Below, one piece after another: positions 9,332 through 20,383 of a DNA stretch of 54,503 bases; the first letter of the stretch is position 1; every line of letters begins with the position of its first letter. Source of the DNA: Alphaproteobacteria bacterium. Its GTDB lineage: Bacteria > Pseudomonadota > Alphaproteobacteria > Caulobacterales > Caulobacteraceae. Location: NCBI GenBank assembly GCA_018826515.1, contig JAHKAM010000005.1, forward strand, positions 1 to 54,503, in the 5' to 3' direction. The notes beneath the pieces were generated by a model. The model saw nothing but the letters and a program-made list of their open reading frames with translations, made no database searches and was not told the DNA's origin. The position numbers and the translations under genes are program-made.

Positions 9332-9727
9332 ATGGCCCATATCGGCGCCTTCAGCCTGCTGGTTCGCGACTACGACGAGGCCATCGCCTTCTACGTTGGC
9401 AAGCTGGGGTTCGAACTGAGCGAAGACGCTGACCGGGGCGGCGGCAAGCGATGGGTCAGGGTGACGCCGCGCGGCGGCCAGACCTCCCTTCTGCTCGCAC
9501 GCGCCGTGACCGATGCCCAACAGGCCGCCATCGGCAACCAGTCGGGCGGACGGGTCTGGCTGTTCCTCGAAACGGAAGATTTTGACCGCGACCATACGGC
9601 CTTCCTCGCCGCGGGGGTCCACTTCCGCGAGGCGCCCCGGCGCGAGGATTACGGCGTCGTCGCCGTCTTTGAGGATCTGTACGGCAACGCCTGGGATCTC
9701 ATCCAGCACTCCGACAAGGACCATTGA
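9332..9727 (+). CDS. VOC (glyoxalase/bleomycin-resistance) family protein
   Basis: A 131-residue single VOC-domain protein. It opens with [28 protein letters not shown], the standard first beta-alpha unit, and ends with [13 protein letters not shown], where the Glu/Asp position is usually metal-coordinating. Members include lyases, dioxygenases and drug-binding proteins, so the substrate cannot be named. It starts four bases after tkt and its end overlaps the region just upstream of the purT start, so the three genes look like one transcription unit. Confidence 0.88.
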   Translation: MAHIGAFSLLVRDYDEAIAFYVGKLGFELSEDADRGGGKRWVRVTPRGGQTSLLLARAVTDAQQAAIGNQSGGRVWLFLETEDFDRDHTAFLAAGVHFREAPRREDYGVVAVFEDLYGNAWDLIQHSDKDH

Positions 9728-9729
9728 AC

Positions 9730-10923
9730 ATGCGTCTCGGCACCCCCCTCTCCGACAGCGCCGTGCGCGTCATGCTTCTGGGCGCGGGCGAGCTCGGCAA
9801 GGAGGTGGCCATCGAGCTGCAGCGGCTGGGCGCCGAGGTCATCGCCGTCGACCGCTATCCCAACGCCCCTGCCATGCAGGTGGCGCACCGCAGCCATGTC
9901 ATCCCGATGACCGACCCCCAGGTGCTGAACGGCGTCATCATGGCCGAAGCCCCGCACATCATCGTGCCCGAGATCGAGGCCATCGCCACGGACGTTCTGG
10001 CGCAGATCGAGGCGGCCGGACTGGCGACCGTCATCCCCACCGCGCGCGCCACCCGGCTGACCATGAACCGCGAAGGCATCCGCCGGCTGGCGGCCGAGGA
10101 ACTGGGCCTGCCGACCAGCCCTTACGCCTTCGCAACATCGGCCGCCGAACTGGCCGAGGCCGCGCACCGCATCGGCCTGCCGGTCTTCATCAAGCCGGTG
10201 ATGTCGTCCTCGGGCAAGGGCCAGTCGATGATCGAGGCCCTCGAGGACGCCGCCAACGCCTGGGCGTACGCCCAGGCCTCAGGCCGGGTGGAGACGGCGA
10301 CGGTCATCGTCGAGGGCCGGATCGATTTCGATTTCGAGATCACCCTGCTGACCGTTCGCTCGTTGAGGGACGGCGCCGTGCGCACCGACTTCTGCGCGCC
10401 CATCGGTCACCGGCAGGTCAAGGGCGACTATGTCGAGAGTTGGCAGCCGCAGGCCATGACCCCGGAGGCTCTCGCCTCGGCCCAGGACATCGCCCGCAAG
10501 GTCACTGATGCGCTGGGCGGGCTGGGGGTGTTCGGCGTCGAGCTTTTCGTGAAGGGCGACCAGGTCTGGTTCTCTGAGGTCTCGCCGCGTCCGCACGACA
10601 CCGGTCTGGTGACCCTGGCCACCCAGACGATGAGCGAGTTCGCCCTGCACGCCCGCGCCATCCTCGGCCTGCCCGTTGATGTCAGCCAGCGCGACATCGG
10701 CGCCAGCGCGGTGATCTACGGCGGCCTGGACGCTGTGGGGGTGGCCTTCGAGGGTGTGGCCGAGGCCCTTTCGGTGCCGACCGCCGACCTGCGTCTGTTC
10801 GGCAAGCCCGAAAGCTATGTCAGCCGCCGCATGGGGGTGGCCACGGCGCGCGGCGCCACCGTCGAGCAGGCGCGCGAACGGGCGCGCGAGGCGGCGTCCA
10901 GGGTTAGGGTCGTCGCAGGCTAG
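9730..10923 (+). CDS. purT: Formate-dependent phosphoribosylglycinamide formyltransferase PurT
   Basis: A 397-residue ATP-grasp enzyme that makes FGAR from GAR using formate and ATP, bypassing folate-dependent PurN. The N-terminus ([22 protein letters not shown]) matches E. coli PurT closely; [14 protein letters not shown] is the ATP-grasp loop, and [16 protein letters not shown] with [10 protein letters not shown] is diagnostic. The ATG at 9730 is preferred because AAGGA lies ten bases upstream; a TTG six bases earlier overlaps the VOC stop. The TAG stop overlaps the stop of the convergent peptidase gene. Confidence 0.96.
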   Translation: MRLGTPLSDSAVRVMLLGAGELGKEVAIELQRLGAEVIAVDRYPNAPAMQVAHRSHVIPMTDPQVLNGVIMAEAPHIIVPEIEAIATDVLAQIEAAGLATVIPTARATRLTMNREGIRRLAAEELGLPTSPYAFATSAAELAEAAHRIGLPVFIKPVMSSSGKGQSMIEALEDAANAWAYAQASGRVETATVIVEGRIDFDFEITLLTVRSLRDGAVRTDFCAPIGHRQVKGDYVESWQPQAMTPEALASAQDIARKVTDALGGLGVFGVELFVKGDQVWFSEVSPRPHDTGLVTLATQTMSEFALHARAILGLPVDVSQRDIGASAVIYGGLDAVGVAFEGVAEALSVPTADLRLFGKPESYVSRRMGVATARGATVEQARERAREAASRVRVVAG

Positions 10924-12215
10924 AGCGTCGGGGCGGCTTGCAAGGCCAACGCCGGCTCCGCACGGGACCTGGCCAGTGCCGCCACGGCGGCGTCGAGCCC
11001 CGGATCACGCCCGGCGCGGCGGTCCTCCAGTGTCAGCGGCGCGGCGATGTCAGGCGTCACGCCGCGCTTCTCCAGCCTCACCCCGCCCGAGGTGACGAAG
11101 TCGGCCCGGCTGAGGCTCAGTCGTCCGCCGTCAGGCAATCCCGTCTCCTGCGAGATCAGCACCGCGCCCGCCGTCGGCGCCCCGACCACAACGGCGCGCC
11201 GCGCCTCCTGCAGAGCGGCGGGGGTCAGTTCGGCGGCGCTGCGGCTGTTGGCGTCTACGAGAATGGCCACATCGTTCTCGACGGGCCGGTCCAGATCGCC
11301 ACATCCCCCGCCGGTCCGAAGTTCCACCCGCCGACCCGACCGGCCGGTGCGAGCCGCCCACAGCCGGTTGATCGGCAGGAAGCAGCTGAGCACGGCGTCC
11401 GCCTCTATCAGCCGGCCGCCGGGGTTGCCGCGCAGATCGATTATGACGTCGGTCTCGGGCGGCAGGTTCGCCAGCTGCTCGCCCATCCAACGGCCCAGTC
11501 CGGCCTCGAACCCGTCCACCGTCAGGATCAGCACGCCCGCCCGCGAGCGGTCGGCGACGAAGGGCGGAGTCGGCTCCATCATGCGGGGGACGAGGATCAG
11601 GGGCCGGGGGGCGCCCGCCTCGTCGATCAGCGACAGGGTGATCGACCGGCCCTCGGCGATGTCCTGTTCCGGAGTCCAGGGCGCGCCCTCGCCGGTGATC
11701 AGCCGCCAGCCGGCGGACACGCCGGCCTCCGCGGCCGGCGAGTTCGGGCGAACCCGTTCGATCAGCCAGGCTTCTCCCGAGGGCTCGGGCCGAAGGGACA
11801 CGCCGATGGCGGGACGACGCTGGCGCAGGGTGTCCTGCCGCCGCGCCACCGCCGGCGGGGCCACCCCGGCGTGATCGTCGTCCAGCAGATCGAGCATTTC
11901 TCCAAGCGCCCGATACAGGGTCCGGTCGTCGGGCGCCGACAGGGCGATCGGACGCCAGGTCTGTCGCGCCTCGTTCCAGTCCACGCCGTGAAGATCGGGG
12001 TCGTAATACTGGCTGCGGACCTCGCTCCAGACCCGGTCGAACACGCGCTGGTTCATCCGCGTCCGCTCACGATCGGGGACCACGGGCGCCGGGGCCTCCG
12101 CGGCCGCAGCCGGCGCCGGGGCTCCCGGGTCGGCCGCAAACGCCGGAACGGCGATGAGCGCCAGGCTCATCGCCGCCGATGCAGTCAGGTTCCGGAGAAG
12201 GCGACCGACGTTCAT
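10920..12215 (-). CDS. Secreted S41 family (C-terminal processing) peptidase
   Basis: A 431-residue exported serine protease. A signal peptide ([11 protein letters not shown]) is followed by an Ala/Pro-rich linker, a helical N-domain ([21 protein letters not shown]), a PDZ-like region ([18 protein letters not shown]) and the S41 core with [11 protein letters not shown] and [15 protein letters not shown], where Ser326 is the likely nucleophile. CtpA-type proteases trim periplasmic or envelope proteins. Its stop codon overlaps the purT stop by four bases, both sharing the palindrome ctag. Confidence 0.88.
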   Translation of the reverse strand: MNVGRLLRNLTASAAMSLALIAVPAFAADPGAPAPAAAAEAPAPVVPDRERTRMNQRVFDRVWSEVRSQYYDPDLHGVDWNEARQTWRPIALSAPDDRTLYRALGEMLDLLDDDHAGVAPPAVARRQDTLRQRRPAIGVSLRPEPSGEAWLIERVRPNSPAAEAGVSAGWRLITGEGAPWTPEQDIAEGRSITLSLIDEAGAPRPLILVPRMMEPTPPFVADRSRAGVLILTVDGFEAGLGRWMGEQLANLPPETDVIIDLRGNPGGRLIEADAVLSCFLPINRLWAARTGRSGRRVELRTGGGCGDLDRPVENDVAILVDANSRSAAELTPAALQEARRAVVVGAPTAGAVLISQETGLPDGGRLSLSRADFVTSGGVRLEKRGVTPDIAAPLTLEDRRAGRDPGLDAAVAALARSRAEPALALQAAPTL

Positions 12216-12269
12216 GACGCCATTAGAGGGCGTCTTCGCCGCCTTTCAACTCACGAAGTCGCAGGCGGA

Positions 12270-12992
12270 TCAGTCTTCATGATTCTGTCGCGTTTCGATC
12301 CGGTGGACGAAGACCTCGGCGCCCGCGCCGGAGCCACGTTCGCCTGACTCAATGAAGCCCGAGCGGTCCGCATCCATACGGTCGAAGGCCTCGCGCAGCG
12401 GGGCGCCGAACTCCGCCTCGCTGATCCGGCCGTCATTGTCGGCGTCCAGATCATCGGCGCCGCCCGGACCCATGCGGCGGATCTCGATCCGCTCGCCGGG
12501 CCCGTCTTCCGCATGGTCTGCGGCCCAGGCGGGTCCCCCGGGGCCGCCATGGATGACGATGCGTCGTGCGCCGAGGGCGCCGGGCTCCCCGCCGACGAAG
12601 ACCACGGTCCGGCCTTCGTCGTGTTCCGCACGGGCGCCGCCCTCGCCGTCCTGACGACGCAGCTCGAAGCGATGAACGCCGGGCCCGCCATGACCGGCCA
12701 TCCCACGCATGATCATGACGTCGTGCTCGCCGCCCTCGCCCATGGCGCCGTGCCCGGCCGAGAGTTCTCCGCCCGAGAGGCGGCCGTCGCCGTCCGTGTC
12801 CATGCGGGTGAAGTGATCGTTCATGGGCGCCGTGAACTCTTCGCGCGTGACCTGGCCATCGCCGTCCTTGTCGAGCGCGCCGGGTCCCTCGCCCCCGACG
12901 AACATGAAACGGGTGCGGATCTCGGACGGCGCCGGAGGCGCGGGCGGTTGCTGCTGCATCAGGGCGGCGGTCAGGGCGATCAGGGTCAGCAT
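12270..12992 (-). CDS. EF-hand calcium-binding protein, four loops
   Basis: A 240-residue protein with a short hydrophobic N-terminus (MLTLIALTAAL), perhaps a signal. Four EF-hand loops are visible: DKDGDGQVTREE, DTDGDGRLSGGE, DADNDGRISEAE and DADRSGFIESGE, as two pairs separated by a Gly/His-rich linker containing GGEGPG and FVGGEPGALG. The loops carry the expected Asp/Asp/Asp and final Glu ligands, the fourth being the least canonical. It is likely a periplasmic calcium buffer or sensor. It is divergent from a two-component system, which may regulate it. Confidence 0.85.
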   Translation of the reverse strand: MLTLIALTAALMQQQPPAPPAPSEIRTRFMFVGGEGPGALDKDGDGQVTREEFTAPMNDHFTRMDTDGDGRLSGGELSAGHGAMGEGGEHDVMIMRGMAGHGGPGVHRFELRRQDGEGGARAEHDEGRTVVFVGGEPGALGARRIVIHGGPGGPAWAADHAEDGPGERIEIRRMGPGGADDLDADNDGRISEAEFGAPLREAFDRMDADRSGFIESGERGSGAGAEVFVHRIETRQNHED

Positions 12993-13120
12993 GGGCGGTT
13001 GGCTCCTGTTGGTGTGGACCCGGTTCGACCACGCCGCGCTTGCCGTTGTATTTCAGCGGCCGTGCGGATTGTTTCAGAGCTGAAATGACGGCGAGCGCCG
13101 GCTTCGTCACAATGGCCGTC

Positions 13121-13852
13121 ATGCAAGCAGACGCCGCGCCCCGCATTCTTGTCGTCGACGACGACCCCGGCATCCGCGAGGTCCTGTGCGACTATCTGGT
13201 CCAGCACGGCTACCAGGCTGCAGGGGCCGCCTCCGCCGCCGAGATGGACCGCGCCGTGGCCCACCAGCCGCCTGACCTGATCGTCCTCGACCTGATGATG
13301 CCGGGAGAGGACGGACTGGCGGTCTGCCGCCGTCTCGCCGGCAAGGGCCCCCCGATCGTCATGCTGTCGGCCATGGGCGAGGACACCGACCGGATCATCG
13401 GACTGGAACTGGGCGCCGACGACTATCTGGCCAAGCCCTGCAATCCGCGCGAGCTGCTGGCGCGGGTCCGCGCCGTTCTGCGCCGCCCGCGCGACGAGGC
13501 CGCGGCCGCGGGACCGGCCCTGGCGTTCGCCGGCTGGCGGCTGGACCTGTTGCGTCGCGAGCTGACCCGGCCGGACGGCGGCCTCGTCTCCCTGTCGGCG
13601 GGCGAGTTCGCCCTGCTGCGCGCCTTCGCCGAGCGGCCGGGGCGCGTGCTCACCCGCGACCAGTTGCTGGAGCGGGCGCGCGGCGCCGACGCCGACGTGT
13701 TCGACCGCGCCATGGACGTGCAGATCAGCCGCCTGCGCAGGAAGCTCGACGACGGCTCTGGCCTCGAGATGATCCAGACCCTGCGCGGCGAGGGCTATAT
13801 GTTCGACGTCAGGGTTGAGCGCCAGAACGGCGCGGTCCGGGGCGCGGTGTGA
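13121..13852 (+). CDS. OmpR-family response regulator
   Basis: A 243-residue receiver plus winged-helix DNA-binding protein. The receiver begins RILVVDDDPGIREVL with acidic residues Asp13/Asp14, and the phosphorylation site is Asp57 in VLDLMMPGEDG; YLAKPCNPRELLARV carries the conserved Lys. The C-terminal trans_reg_C domain has LLRAFAERPGRVLTRDQLLE and VQISRLRRKL. The start is uncertain: in-frame ATGs at 13085, 13112 and 13121 lack strong ribosome sites, and the last fits the receiver best. The stop overlaps the kinase GTG by four bases (GTGA). Confidence 0.92.
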   Translation: MQADAAPRILVVDDDPGIREVLCDYLVQHGYQAAGAASAAEMDRAVAHQPPDLIVLDLMMPGEDGLAVCRRLAGKGPPIVMLSAMGEDTDRIIGLELGADDYLAKPCNPRELLARVRAVLRRPRDEAAAAGPALAFAGWRLDLLRRELTRPDGGLVSLSAGEFALLRAFAERPGRVLTRDQLLERARGADADVFDRAMDVQISRLRRKLDDGSGLEMIQTLRGEGYMFDVRVERQNGAVRGAV

Positions 13853-15438
13853 GGCGACCCTCGTCCTTCCCGGTCCTGGTGCAGGTCGCGGCGCTGGCGG
13901 CGCTGGCCGTGATCATGTCCCAGGCCGTGGCCTTCGGCGTGGTGTTGCTGGCCCCCGAGCCGCGCCCGGCCGGATTCAGCATCGCGGCAGCCGCCGACGC
14001 CCTGAAGGGACTGCCAGCCGAAACATCGGACGGACGGGCGCTCCGGCGGCGCCTCGCCGATCAGCCGGTCGGTGCGGAGCCTGACAGGCTGATCGACCCG
14101 ATGGCGTTGGCGATCCGCGCGGGCCTCGCCCAGCGGCTGGGCGTGGAGCCCGAGGCCGTCCGGGTCACGGTGGATCACGGCCTGCCCCGGCGACCGGACC
14201 GCGCGGGCGCCAGGTCCTCCCAGGGACAGGTGGACTTCATGCTCGTCCGGCCGGACGTTGGTCCGTCCGCCGCGCGCTCCGCCCGGCCAGTCCCGCCCGG
14301 CCCCCGGACGGCGGAGCCGCCGCCATCCTGGCGCGACGAAAAATCCGGCGGGACCCTGGTCGTGCGACGCGGGTCCGAGGTCCGCGCCGAGGTTCGCCTG
14401 CATCATCCCTCGCCGGAGGGCGTGGACGGAGCCTTCGTTATCGACCGGGAGACGCGTCAGCTGACCATCCTGGCCGACCAGCTGACCTTCGCGCCCTTTT
14501 CCGCATCTGTCCGCCAGCCTGACGGTCGCTGGGCCATGGTTGAGCCGCCGCGCGGCCTGCTCTCGCCGTGGCAGCAGCGGATGTTGCTGGCCCTCGGCAT
14601 CTCGATGCTGCTGCTGGCGCCGCTGGTCTGGTGGATGGCGCGGCGGCTGACCCGTCCGATCCGGGTGTTCGCCGACGCCGCCGAGCGCCTGGGCGCCGAT
14701 CCCGAGGCCGATCCGTTGACGCCGTCCGGTCCCAGCGAGGTGCGCACAGCCATCCACGCCTTCAACGACATGCAGGCGTCCCTGCGCGATCATATGCGCC
14801 GCCGCACCCAGACCGTCGCCGCCATCGCCCACGACCTGCGCACCCCCCTGACGCGCCTCCGCTTCCGCGCCGAACAGGCGCCGGAGGCCGTGCGCGACCG
14901 CATGGCCGCCGATATCGAGGAGATGGACGCCCTCATCGCCCAGGCCATGGCCTATGTGCGCGGCGAGGCGACGCCGGATCGCCGCGAAGCCCTTGACCTG
15001 GACGCTCTCGCCGCCGATTGCGCGAAGGGCTTTTCCGAGACCGGCGGCGCCGTGAGCTTCGACGGCGGGGGCGTGCTGGTGGTCGAGGCCGACCCGGCCG
15101 CACTGCGCCGGGCGCTCGACAATCTGATCGCCAACGCCGTCAAATACGGCGGAGCCGCGCGGGTCGTGGCTTTCGCCCGGGACGGGCGCGCCGTGGTCAC
15201 GGTTGAGGATGAGGGTCCCGGCCTCCCGGAGGACGAACTGGAGACCGTGTTCGAACCCTTCCACCGCGCCGAGCGCTCGCGCAGCCGCGAGACGGGCGGG
15301 GCCGGTCTCGGCCTGACCGTCGCCCGCCAGGCGGCGCGCGCCCACGGCGGCGACGTCACCCTGTCCAATCGAAGCGGGGGCGGCCTGCAGGCTCGCCTGG
15401 ACCTGCCCCTCGCCCCGCTGGCCGCGGGAGGCGCCTGA
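13849..15438 (+). CDS. Sensor histidine kinase (EnvZ type)
   Basis: A 529-residue membrane kinase, partner of the preceding regulator by overlap. The first membrane helix spans about residues 5-32, followed by a roughly 210-residue periplasmic sensor region with no recognised domain, then a second helix (MLLALGISMLLLAPLVWWMA) and a HAMP linker. The H-box IAHDLRTPLTRLRFRAE has His328; the ATPase domain shows NLIANAVKYGG, DEGPGLPEDEL and GGAGLGLTVARQ. The GTG start is set by the four-base overlap with the upstream stop. The signal is unknown, but the divergent EF-hand gene suggests a cation or envelope cue. Confidence 0.93.
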   Translation: MRRPSSFPVLVQVAALAALAVIMSQAVAFGVVLLAPEPRPAGFSIAAAADALKGLPAETSDGRALRRRLADQPVGAEPDRLIDPMALAIRAGLAQRLGVEPEAVRVTVDHGLPRRPDRAGARSSQGQVDFMLVRPDVGPSAARSARPVPPGPRTAEPPPSWRDEKSGGTLVVRRGSEVRAEVRLHHPSPEGVDGAFVIDRETRQLTILADQLTFAPFSASVRQPDGRWAMVEPPRGLLSPWQQRMLLALGISMLLLAPLVWWMARRLTRPIRVFADAAERLGADPEADPLTPSGPSEVRTAIHAFNDMQASLRDHMRRRTQTVAAIAHDLRTPLTRLRFRAEQAPEAVRDRMAADIEEMDALIAQAMAYVRGEATPDRREALDLDALAADCAKGFSETGGAVSFDGGGVLVVEADPAALRRALDNLIANAVKYGGAARVVAFARDGRAVVTVEDEGPGLPEDELETVFEPFHRAERSRSRETGGAGLGLTVARQAARAHGGDVTLSNRSGGGLQARLDLPLAPLAAGGA

Positions 15439-15519
15439 AGCGCGCGAGGCGGCCGGGGCGTTACAGTCGATCACGTCTTGTTACGGGTCCGGGGTTGATC
15501 CTCGCGCCCTCCGGTTCCA

Positions 15520-15549
15520 TTGAAGCGCCAACCCTGACACCGCTTATAC
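15520..15549 (+). promoter_or_regulatory. Candidate gap promoter
   Basis: TTGAAG (15520-15525) and TTATAC (15544-15549) are 18 bases apart, immediately before the GGAG ribosome site of gap. A start point about seven bases after the -10 box would give a very short leader. Only sequence resemblance supports this. Confidence 0.35.
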
Positions 15550-15562
15550 CGGAGACCGCCCC

Positions 15563-16576
<1,014 letters not shown>

Positions 16577-16581
16577 GCTTC

Positions 16582-17778
16582 ATGACCTTCCGCACCCTCG
16601 ACGACGCCCGCGACCTCGCCGGCAAGACCGCCCTCGTACGCGTGGATTTCAACGTCCCCATGGAGGACGGCAAGGTCACCGAGGACACCCGGCTGCGGGT
16701 CGCCCTGCCGACCATCAACCGGCTGCGTGACGCCGGGGCGAAGGTCGCGCTTCTGGCCCATTTCGACCGGCCGAAGGGCAAGGTCGTGCCGGCGATGAGT
16801 CTGCAGCCGGTGGTCGATGATCTCGAACACCTGCTGGGCGCTCCGGTCCGGTTCGCGACCGACTGCGTCGGCGAAGAAGCGAAGGCCATGATCGCCGACA
16901 TCGACGCCGGCGGCGTCGTCCTGCTGGAGAACGTCCGCTTCCACCCCGGCGAGGAAGCCAACGATTCCGCCTTCGCCCGACAGCTGGCCGAACTCGGCGA
17001 CGTCTACGTCAACGACGCCTTTTCCGCCGCCCACCGCGCCCACGCCTCGACCGAAGGCCTCGCCCGCCTGCTGCCCGCCTACGCCGGGGAGTCCATGCGA
17101 CGCGAGCTCGACGCCCTCGACGCGGCGCTCGGCCAGCCCCGGAAACCTGTCCTCGGCATCGTCGGCGGGGCCAAGGTCTCGACCAAGCTGGACCTGCTGA
17201 AGAACCTGGTCGGCAAGCTGGACCGGCTGGCCATCGGCGGCGGCATGGCCAACACCTTCCTGTTCGCGCAGGGTATCGATATCGGCGGCTCGCTGGCCGA
17301 AAAGGACATGGCCGACACGGCCCGCGCCATCCTCGCCGAGGCCGAGGCGAAGGGCTGCGAGATCCTGCTGCCCATCGATGTGGTCGTGGCCAGGGAGGTC
17401 AGGCCGGGCGTCGAGACCCGCACCGTCCTCATCCGCGAGGACATCGGCGACGACGAGAAGATTCTCGACGCCGGCCCGCTGACCGTCGAGAAACTGGTCA
17501 AGGGCATGGCCCTGTCGCGCACCCTGATCTGGAACGGCCCGCTGGGCGTCTTCGAGGTGCCGCCCTTCGACGCCGCGACCGTCAAGGCGGCCCAGGCGGC
17601 GGCGCAACTGGTGAAGTCGGGGGCGCTGGTGGGGGTGGCCGGCGGCGGCGACACAGTCGCGGCGCTGCACCATGCGGGCACGGCCGACGACATGACCTTC
17701 GTCTCGACCGCCGGCGGCGCGTTTCTGGAATGGATGGAAGGCAAGCCCCTGCCAGGCGTCGAGCCGCTGCGGGCCTAG
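16582..17778 (+). CDS. pgk: Phosphoglycerate kinase
   Basis: A 398-residue monomeric kinase making ATP from 1,3-bisphosphoglycerate. Motifs are [59 protein letters not shown] and the C-terminal [11 protein letters not shown] with [14 protein letters not shown]. The ATG at 16582 lies five bases after the gap stop; the longer upstream reading would overlap gap and is not family-like. Confidence 0.97.
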   Translation: MTFRTLDDARDLAGKTALVRVDFNVPMEDGKVTEDTRLRVALPTINRLRDAGAKVALLAHFDRPKGKVVPAMSLQPVVDDLEHLLGAPVRFATDCVGEEAKAMIADIDAGGVVLLENVRFHPGEEANDSAFARQLAELGDVYVNDAFSAAHRAHASTEGLARLLPAYAGESMRRELDALDAALGQPRKPVLGIVGGAKVSTKLDLLKNLVGKLDRLAIGGGMANTFLFAQGIDIGGSLAEKDMADTARAILAEAEAKGCEILLPIDVVVAREVRPGVETRTVLIREDIGDDEKILDAGPLTVEKLVKGMALSRTLIWNGPLGVFEVPPFDAATVKAAQAAAQLVKSGALVGVAGGGDTVAALHHAGTADDMTFVSTAGGAFLEWMEGKPLPGVEPLRA

Positions 17779-17837
17779 GTCAGCTTCGGTCAGGCTCATC
17801 CCGCACGCCGATCGGCTAGGTCATTGTTCAGGGAGAC

Positions 17838-18395
17838 ATGACGATGAACCGCACTCTGACCGCCCTTTCGGTATCGCTTCTGGCCTTCGCCGCCCTGGCC
17901 CCGGCGCTATTGGGCGCCGGGTCCGCCGCCGCGCAGTCCGGAGCGCAGACCGAGGCGAACCGCCGGCTGGCCTTCCTGCGCACCGTAAGCGGCGACCGGT
18001 CCTGGTTGTGCGCGATGAGCCCCATCGGCCGGACTGGACCCGATGTGAACGTCAGGATGAGCCTTGCGCTGTCGCCCGATCAGAGCGCCTCCGCCACCAC
18101 GATCAGCACAACGACGCTGGGAGGGCGCAGCTATTCGGCCACCTATCGCCTGTCGGGTCGCGCCCGGGCCCGTGCCGATGGACGCGCCACCATCTGGCTG
18201 AGCCAATCCCGTATGGTCCGGGCGGATGCCCTGCCGAACGGCCTGAACTGGAGTGACACCTCCAGCGTCCGCCTGTCCTTCGAGGTCATCCCCGACACAG
18301 TGTCGTCCGGCCGATACCGCTACATGCTTCGCGGTCGCCAGAGCGACGACATGGGGGGCTCGACCATCTTTTGCGCCGTCGACGCCGAAGGATAG
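17838..18395 (+). CDS. Small secreted protein of unknown function
   Basis: A 185-residue protein with a signal peptide (LSVSLLAFAALAPALLGAGS, cleavage probably after AAAQ). The mature part has two cysteines, in SWLCAMSP and STIFCAVDAEG near the C-terminus, which may form a disulfide, with alternating polar residues suggesting a beta-rich fold. I do not recognise the family. A good AGGGAG site precedes the ATG at 17838; a second ATG six bases on is equally possible. It sits between pgk and fba without obvious metabolic meaning. Confidence 0.7.
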   Translation: MTMNRTLTALSVSLLAFAALAPALLGAGSAAAQSGAQTEANRRLAFLRTVSGDRSWLCAMSPIGRTGPDVNVRMSLALSPDQSASATTISTTTLGGRSYSATYRLSGRARARADGRATIWLSQSRMVRADALPNGLNWSDTSSVRLSFEVIPDTVSSGRYRYMLRGRQSDDMGGSTIFCAVDAEG

Positions 18396-18509
18396 GCGCC
18401 GCCGCACGGGTTCCGACGCCCCGAGACTTCGCCCTGTAACATGACGTGACTTCGCGGCCGTCCGGCGCTAAGCCGTCGGGAAAAGACACAGGGTTCAGGA
18501 GGCTAATCC

Positions 18510-19595
18510 ATGGCGCGCATCACGCTGCGACAACTTCTCGATCACGCGGCCGAGGAAGGCTACGGCCTGCCCGCCTACAACATCAACAACATGGAACAGG
18601 GCCTGGCCATCATGGAGGCCGCCGAGGCGGTCAACGCCCCGGTCATTATCCAGGCCAGCCGCGGCGCGCGCAGCTACGCCAATGACATCGTCCTCGCCAA
18701 GCTGATCGACGCCCTCGCCGAACTGTACCCGCACATCCCGGTCTGCATGCACCAGGACCATGGCAACGGCCCGGCGACCTGCGCCACCGCCATCCAGTAC
18801 GGTTTCACCTCGGTGATGATGGACGGCTCGCTGGAAGAGGACGCCAAGACCCCCGCCAGCTACGAATACAATGTCGACGTGACCCGTCGCGTGGTCCAGA
18901 TGGCCCATTCCTGCGGCGTCTCGGTCGAGGGCGAACTGGGCGTGCTGGGCTCGCTGGAGACCGGCATGGGCGAGGCCGAGGACGGCCACGGCTTCGAGGG
19001 CAAGCTCGATCACTCCGCCCTGCTGACCGACCCGGACCAGGCCGTGGACTTCGTGCGCGAGACCCAGGTCGACGCCCTGGCCATCGCCATGGGCACCAGC
19101 CACGGCGCCTACAAATTCAGCCGCAAGCCGGACGGCGCCGTCCTGGCCATGAACGTCATCGAGGAAATCCACCGCCGCCTGCCCGACACCCATCTGGTCA
19201 TGCACGGCTCGTCCTCGGTGCCGCAGGACCTGCAGGACATCATCAACCAGTACGGCGGCAAGATGCCCCAGACCTGGGGCGTCCCGGTCGAGGAAATCCA
19301 GCGCGGCATCAAGCACGGCGTGCGCAAGATCAACATCGACACCGACAACCGCATGGCCATGACCGGCGCGATCCGGAAGATCCTCGTCGAAAAACCCGGC
19401 GAGTTCGACCCGCGCGCCTATCTCAAGCCCGCCAAGGAGGCGATGCGCAAACTCTGCCAGGAGCGGTTCGTGCAGTTCGGCTGCGAGGGCCAGGCCTCGA
19501 AGATCCGGCCCCTGTCCACGGCCCAGATGGCCAAACGCTACGCCGCCGGCGAACTGAACCCGCATTTCGGCGCCTCGGCCTCAAAGGCGGCCTGA
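18510..19595 (+). CDS. fba: Class II fructose-bisphosphate aldolase
   Basis: A 361-residue zinc-dependent aldolase of the longer Calvin-cycle type, cleaving fructose-1,6-bisphosphate. The N-terminus [20 protein letters not shown], the zinc-site motif [42 protein letters not shown] and [12 protein letters not shown] are all typical. It is preceded by a clear CAGGAGG ribosome site. With gap and pgk it forms a lower-glycolysis cluster. Confidence 0.97.
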   Translation: MARITLRQLLDHAAEEGYGLPAYNINNMEQGLAIMEAAEAVNAPVIIQASRGARSYANDIVLAKLIDALAELYPHIPVCMHQDHGNGPATCATAIQYGFTSVMMDGSLEEDAKTPASYEYNVDVTRRVVQMAHSCGVSVEGELGVLGSLETGMGEAEDGHGFEGKLDHSALLTDPDQAVDFVRETQVDALAIAMGTSHGAYKFSRKPDGAVLAMNVIEEIHRRLPDTHLVMHGSSSVPQDLQDIINQYGGKMPQTWGVPVEEIQRGIKHGVRKINIDTDNRMAMTGAIRKILVEKPGEFDPRAYLKPAKEAMRKLCQERFVQFGCEGQASKIRPLSTAQMAKRYAAGELNPHFGASASKAA

Positions 19596-19613
19596 TCCGT
19601 CAGGATCGGCGGC

Positions 19614-20249
19614 TCACCAGCCGCCGTACTGACGCTGGAACCGCCGGCGGACCTCCCGCACGTCGAGCTCGGCGTCATCGATCGCCCGCTGGGCCCGACG
19701 CCACTCGCGTTCGGTGTCGGCCCGCTCGCGGCGGATTTCCTGGATGCGGTTGCGGATGGCGTCGCGCTGCTCGTCCGTCAGGCCTTCCGCCCGCGCCTCG
19801 GCCTGTTTGGCTGTGATCTTGTCGTCCAGCTCTTCCAGCCGCGAGCCGAGGCTCGCCACGCTGCTGCGCGCATTCGTCAGCGCCTGTTCCGCCGCATAGA
19901 CCACCTGGCCGTCCTGATAGGCCGGCAGGAATTCCTCTTCCTGCGCCCGCGTGCAGACCCCATGGTAGGTGTCGCCCTCCCGGCCTTCCTGGAACCCGCG
20001 CTCCCACCGGCAATAGCCGTTCAGCCCGTCCGCACGGGCCGAGCTGTAGGCGACGACGTCCGGCGCCACGCCGTATTCCGCGCAGGCCTTCTCGTGGTCC
20101 GCCAGCAAGGTCATCGGCTGGCCTTCCAGCCCGTCCCGATAGCCGACCTCGCCCCAGGCCCCTGCCAGGCACTGATCCTTGGACATCGTCGCGCAACTGG
20201 CGACCGCGAGGGCCGCGCCCGCCGCGGCGGCAAGTAGCAAAAATCTCAT
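19614..20249 (-). CDS. DUF2799 lipoprotein
   Basis: A 211-residue predicted lipoprotein; the signal ends in VASC (Cys19). The first half has the DUF2799 pattern, W-G-x-x-G-Y-x-D-G (GAWGEVGYRDGLEG), HEKACAEYG and YCRWERGFQEGREG, and the second half is a long charged coiled coil (DKITAKQAEARAEGL onward). It probably sits on the inner face of the outer membrane or in the periplasm. Its function is unknown. It is convergent with fba. Confidence 0.85.
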   Translation of the reverse strand: MRFLLLAAAAGAALAVASCATMSKDQCLAGAWGEVGYRDGLEGQPMTLLADHEKACAEYGVAPDVVAYSSARADGLNGYCRWERGFQEGREGDTYHGVCTRAQEEEFLPAYQDGQVVYAAEQALTNARSSVASLGSRLEELDDKITAKQAEARAEGLTDEQRDAIRNRIQEIRRERADTEREWRRAQRAIDDAELDVREVRRRFQRQYGGW

Positions 20250-20383
20250 GGCCCGGCTCCGTCCCTGCAGCTTGGCCGGAAGATGACCCAGCTTGGCTGT
20301 TTCGCCAAGCTCGCACCTTGCCCGCCCGGCGATCCGACGTGCTAGATCGCCCGTGCCGCCCCGTCCGGGCGGCGGAGCGCCCC

